Of a DNA stretch of 8,529 bases, positions 6,755 to 8,529 are shown piece by piece. The DNA is from Christensenella sp. UBA6420 (GTDB lineage Bacteria > Bacillota > Clostridia > Christensenellales > DTU072), in NCBI GenBank assembly GCA_002439705.1, contig DJPE01000030.1:5336-13864 (forward strand), written 5' to 3'. A program made the position numbers and the translations under genes. Each line of letters starts with the position of its first letter. Within the stretch, counting starts at the first letter, position 1. A model generated the notes under the pieces. It was not told the origin of the DNA. It searched no databases and saw only the letters and a list, made by a program, of their open reading frames with translations.

Positions 6755-8529
6755 TTATTGTTTCCTTATAAGCTGTTTTAATTCGGCTATTTCGTCCCTT
6801 AACTTAATGCAACTTTCAAAGTCCAATTGCGAGCTTGCCACTCTCATAAGTCCCGTAAGGCGTTCTATTTCCTTAACGGCGTCTTTTCTGTCCAAAGTCT
6901 TCTTACCGCCGTCTTTCTTAGTAATTAAGATGCTGTTCTTGATTTCCTTAACGATGGTTTTCGGAGTAATTCCGTGTTCCTTGTTGTACGCAATCTGATA
7001 TGCCCGGCGGCGTTCGGTTTCGTCAATCGCGCTTTTCATACTATCGGTCATCGTGTCGGCGTACATAATAACTCTCGCTTCGGCGTTACGGGCGGCTCTG
7101 CCCACCGTCTGAATAAGAGAACTTCTGCTACGCAAAAATCCTTCCTTGTCGGCGTCGAGAATAGCCACGAGCATAACTTCGGGAATATCCAGACCTTCAC
7201 GTAAAAGGTTTATGCCGACGATAACGTCGTTTTCTCCCCGACGCAAAGCGTTTATTATTTCTATCCTTTCGAGCGTGTCTATATCGCTGTGCATATAGGT
7301 AGCCTTAATGCCGTTTTCGACAAGGTAGAGAGTAAGGCTCTCCGCCATTTTTTTAGTAAGGGTGGTGACTAATACTCTGCCGTGCTTTTCTATGACGCCG
7401 TTTATCTCTCCTATAAGGTCGTCTATCTGCCCTTCGGTCTTTCTTATTTCTATCGGCGGGTCGACGAGTCCGGTAGGTCTTAACAGCTGTTCCACTATCT
7501 GACCTTGTTCTTTAAGTTCGTATTCGCCCGGCGTCGCGCTCACGCATATAAGCTGCGAGTATCTTTGCGAAAACTCGTCGAAACTAAGCGGTCGGTTGTC
7601 GTAGGCGGCTTTCAGACGGAAACCGTAATTAACTAAGCTATCCTTTCTCGACCTGTCGCCCGCGTACATACCCCTTAGCTGCGGCAAAGTAATGTGCGAC
7701 TCGTCAATAAACATAATAAAGTCTTTCGGGAAGTAGTCCATAAGGGTAAAGGGCGGCTCGCCCGGTTGTCTTCCGTCGAAGTAGCGGGAATAGTTTTCTA
7801 TTCCCGAACAATACCCTATTTCTCTGATCATCTCCACGTCGTAGCACACTCTTTCGCGTAGACGCTGTTCTTCTATAAGTTTGTTCTTTTCCTTAAATTC
7901 CGCGCACTCTTCTTTCATATCGGAAAGGATCCTTCCGAGCGTGGTCTCCACGTCTTCGTCGCCGACTACGTAGTGGCTCGCGGGGAATATCGCGGCGTGT
8001 TCCAACGTGGAAATAACTTTCCCCGTGGTCACGTCTATTTCGTAAAGTCCGTCTATTTCGTCGCCGAAAAATTCTATCCTTATCGCTATATTGCTGTAAT
8101 TACTCGGAAAGACTTCGAGAATATCTCCCCTGACTCTGAACGTACTTCTCACGAAGTCGATGTCGCTTCTTTTATACTGCAAGGCTATAAGCTTGTCGAC
8201 CAATTCATCCCTGTCTGCGATAGCGTTCGGCCTTAAAGAAATCATTTGCTTAAAATACGTTTCCGGTGCACCTAAACCATATATACAGGATACCGAAGCC
8301 ACTACTATGACGTCGCGGCGTTCTCCGAGAGAAGCGGTAGCCGAGTGACGCAGTTTGTCTATTTCGTCGTTCATACTCATATCCTTTTCGATATAGGTAT
8401 CGGTCGTGGGAATGTAAGCCTCGGGCTGATAATAGTCGTAGTAGCTGACAAAATATTCAACCGCATTGTTCGGAAAAAATTCTTTAAACTCCGAACAGAG
8501 CTGAGCCGCCAGCGTCTTGTTGTGAGCCA
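6755..8529 (-). CDS. uvrB: UvrB, excinuclease ABC subunit B (5' end outside window)
   Basis: The helicase-like subunit of nucleotide excision repair that verifies damage after UvrA loads it, then recruits UvrC. About 590 residues are visible. The reading frame stays open through the right edge and starts mid-gene at AHNKTLAAQL, so roughly 70 N-terminal residues, including Walker A, are missing only because of the window; the ATG at 8380 is internal. Visible in order: the tyrosine-rich beta-hairpin VSYYDYYQPEAY, IVVASVSCIYGLG, the Walker B-type MFIDESH, the SATPGEYEL motif, TLTKKMAESL, YMHSDIDTLERIEI, GINLLREGLDIPE and helicase motif VI QTVGRAARN. The protein ends with a UVR domain (LDFESCIKLRDEIAELKQLI), the coiled-coil segment that binds UvrC. 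All key residues seen are intact. It is followed 27 bp later by uvrA. Its promoter, and any LexA site, lie outside the window. Confidence 0.98.
   Translation of the reverse strand, partial: AHNKTLAAQLCSEFKEFFPNNAVEYFVSYYDYYQPEAYIPTTDTYIEKDMSMNDEIDKLRHSATASLGERRDVIVVASVSCIYGLGAPETYFKQMISLRPNAIADRDELVDKLIALQYKRSDIDFVRSTFRVRGDILEVFPSNYSNIAIRIEFFGDEIDGLYEIDVTTGKVISTLEHAAIFPASHYVVGDEDVETTLGRILSDMKEECAEFKEKNKLIEEQRLRERVCYDVEMIREIGYCSGIENYSRYFDGRQPGEPPFTLMDYFPKDFIMFIDESHITLPQLRGMYAGDRSRKDSLVNYGFRLKAAYDNRPLSFDEFSQRYSQLICVSATPGEYELKEQGQIVEQLLRPTGLVDPPIEIRKTEGQIDDLIGEINGVIEKHGRVLVTTLTKKMAESLTLYLVENGIKATYMHSDIDTLERIEIINALRRGENDVIVGINLLREGLDIPEVMLVAILDADKEGFLRSRSSLIQTVGRAARNAEARVIMYADTMTDSMKSAIDETERRRAYQIAYNKEHGITPKTIVKEIKNSILITKKDGGKKTLDRKDAVKEIERLTGLMRVASSQLDFESCIKLRDEIAELKQLIRKQ

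Noticed and set aside
3899..8348. Plus-strand open frames opposite uvrA and uvrB
   Set aside because: They have no family motifs or convincing ribosome sites, and the minus strand is fully occupied by two highly conserved repair genes.
8378..8380. ATG at 8380 as the start of uvrB
   Set aside because: The frame continues upstream to the window edge with conserved UvrB sequence (AHNKTLAAQL through YIEKD), so this Met is internal.

Overview
The window looks like a piece of chromosome from an anaerobic, gut-type Firmicute (Clostridia-like). The signs are a BspA-type leucine-rich-repeat (LRR) lipoprotein with CSVCG cysteine modules, a classic uvrB-uvrA pair, strong GGAGG ribosome sites and moderate GC. 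I see no phage, transposon, CRISPR array, tRNA or rRNA. The lineage is inferred from gene style, not from a marker gene.

Layout from left to right. (1) Positions 1-219, minus strand: the first half of a YjbQ/UPF0047 family gene, starting at TTG and cut by the window edge, with its own promoter at 255-283. (2) Positions 301-333: a rho-independent terminator for the next gene. (3) Positions 362-3496, minus strand: a 1044-residue secreted lipoprotein with an N-terminal cysteine-rich repeat region and about 28 LRR_5 (BspA-type) repeats. A near-perfect promoter at 3529-3558 drives it. (4) Positions 3627-3824, plus strand: a small stand-alone Xre-type HTH regulator, divergent from the lipoprotein gene. 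(5) Positions 3869-3900: a terminator that can act in both directions, between the convergent regulator gene and uvrA. (6) Positions 3926-6727, minus strand: complete uvrA. (7) Positions 6755-8529, minus strand: uvrB, complete at its 3' end but lacking its 5' end, which lies outside the window.

uvrB and uvrA are 27 bp apart in the same direction and almost certainly form one operon for nucleotide excision repair: UvrA finds damage and loads UvrB, which verifies it and recruits UvrC. The regulator and the LRR lipoprotein are divergent across about 130 bp, and their candidate promoters overlap, so the regulator may control the lipoprotein. That link is inference. YjbQ looks like an unrelated neighbouring unit.

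Most of the window is ordinary housekeeping and surface-protein sequence. I did not find a convincing new system. The points most worth a second look are the cysteine-repeat region of the lipoprotein and the divergent control region.
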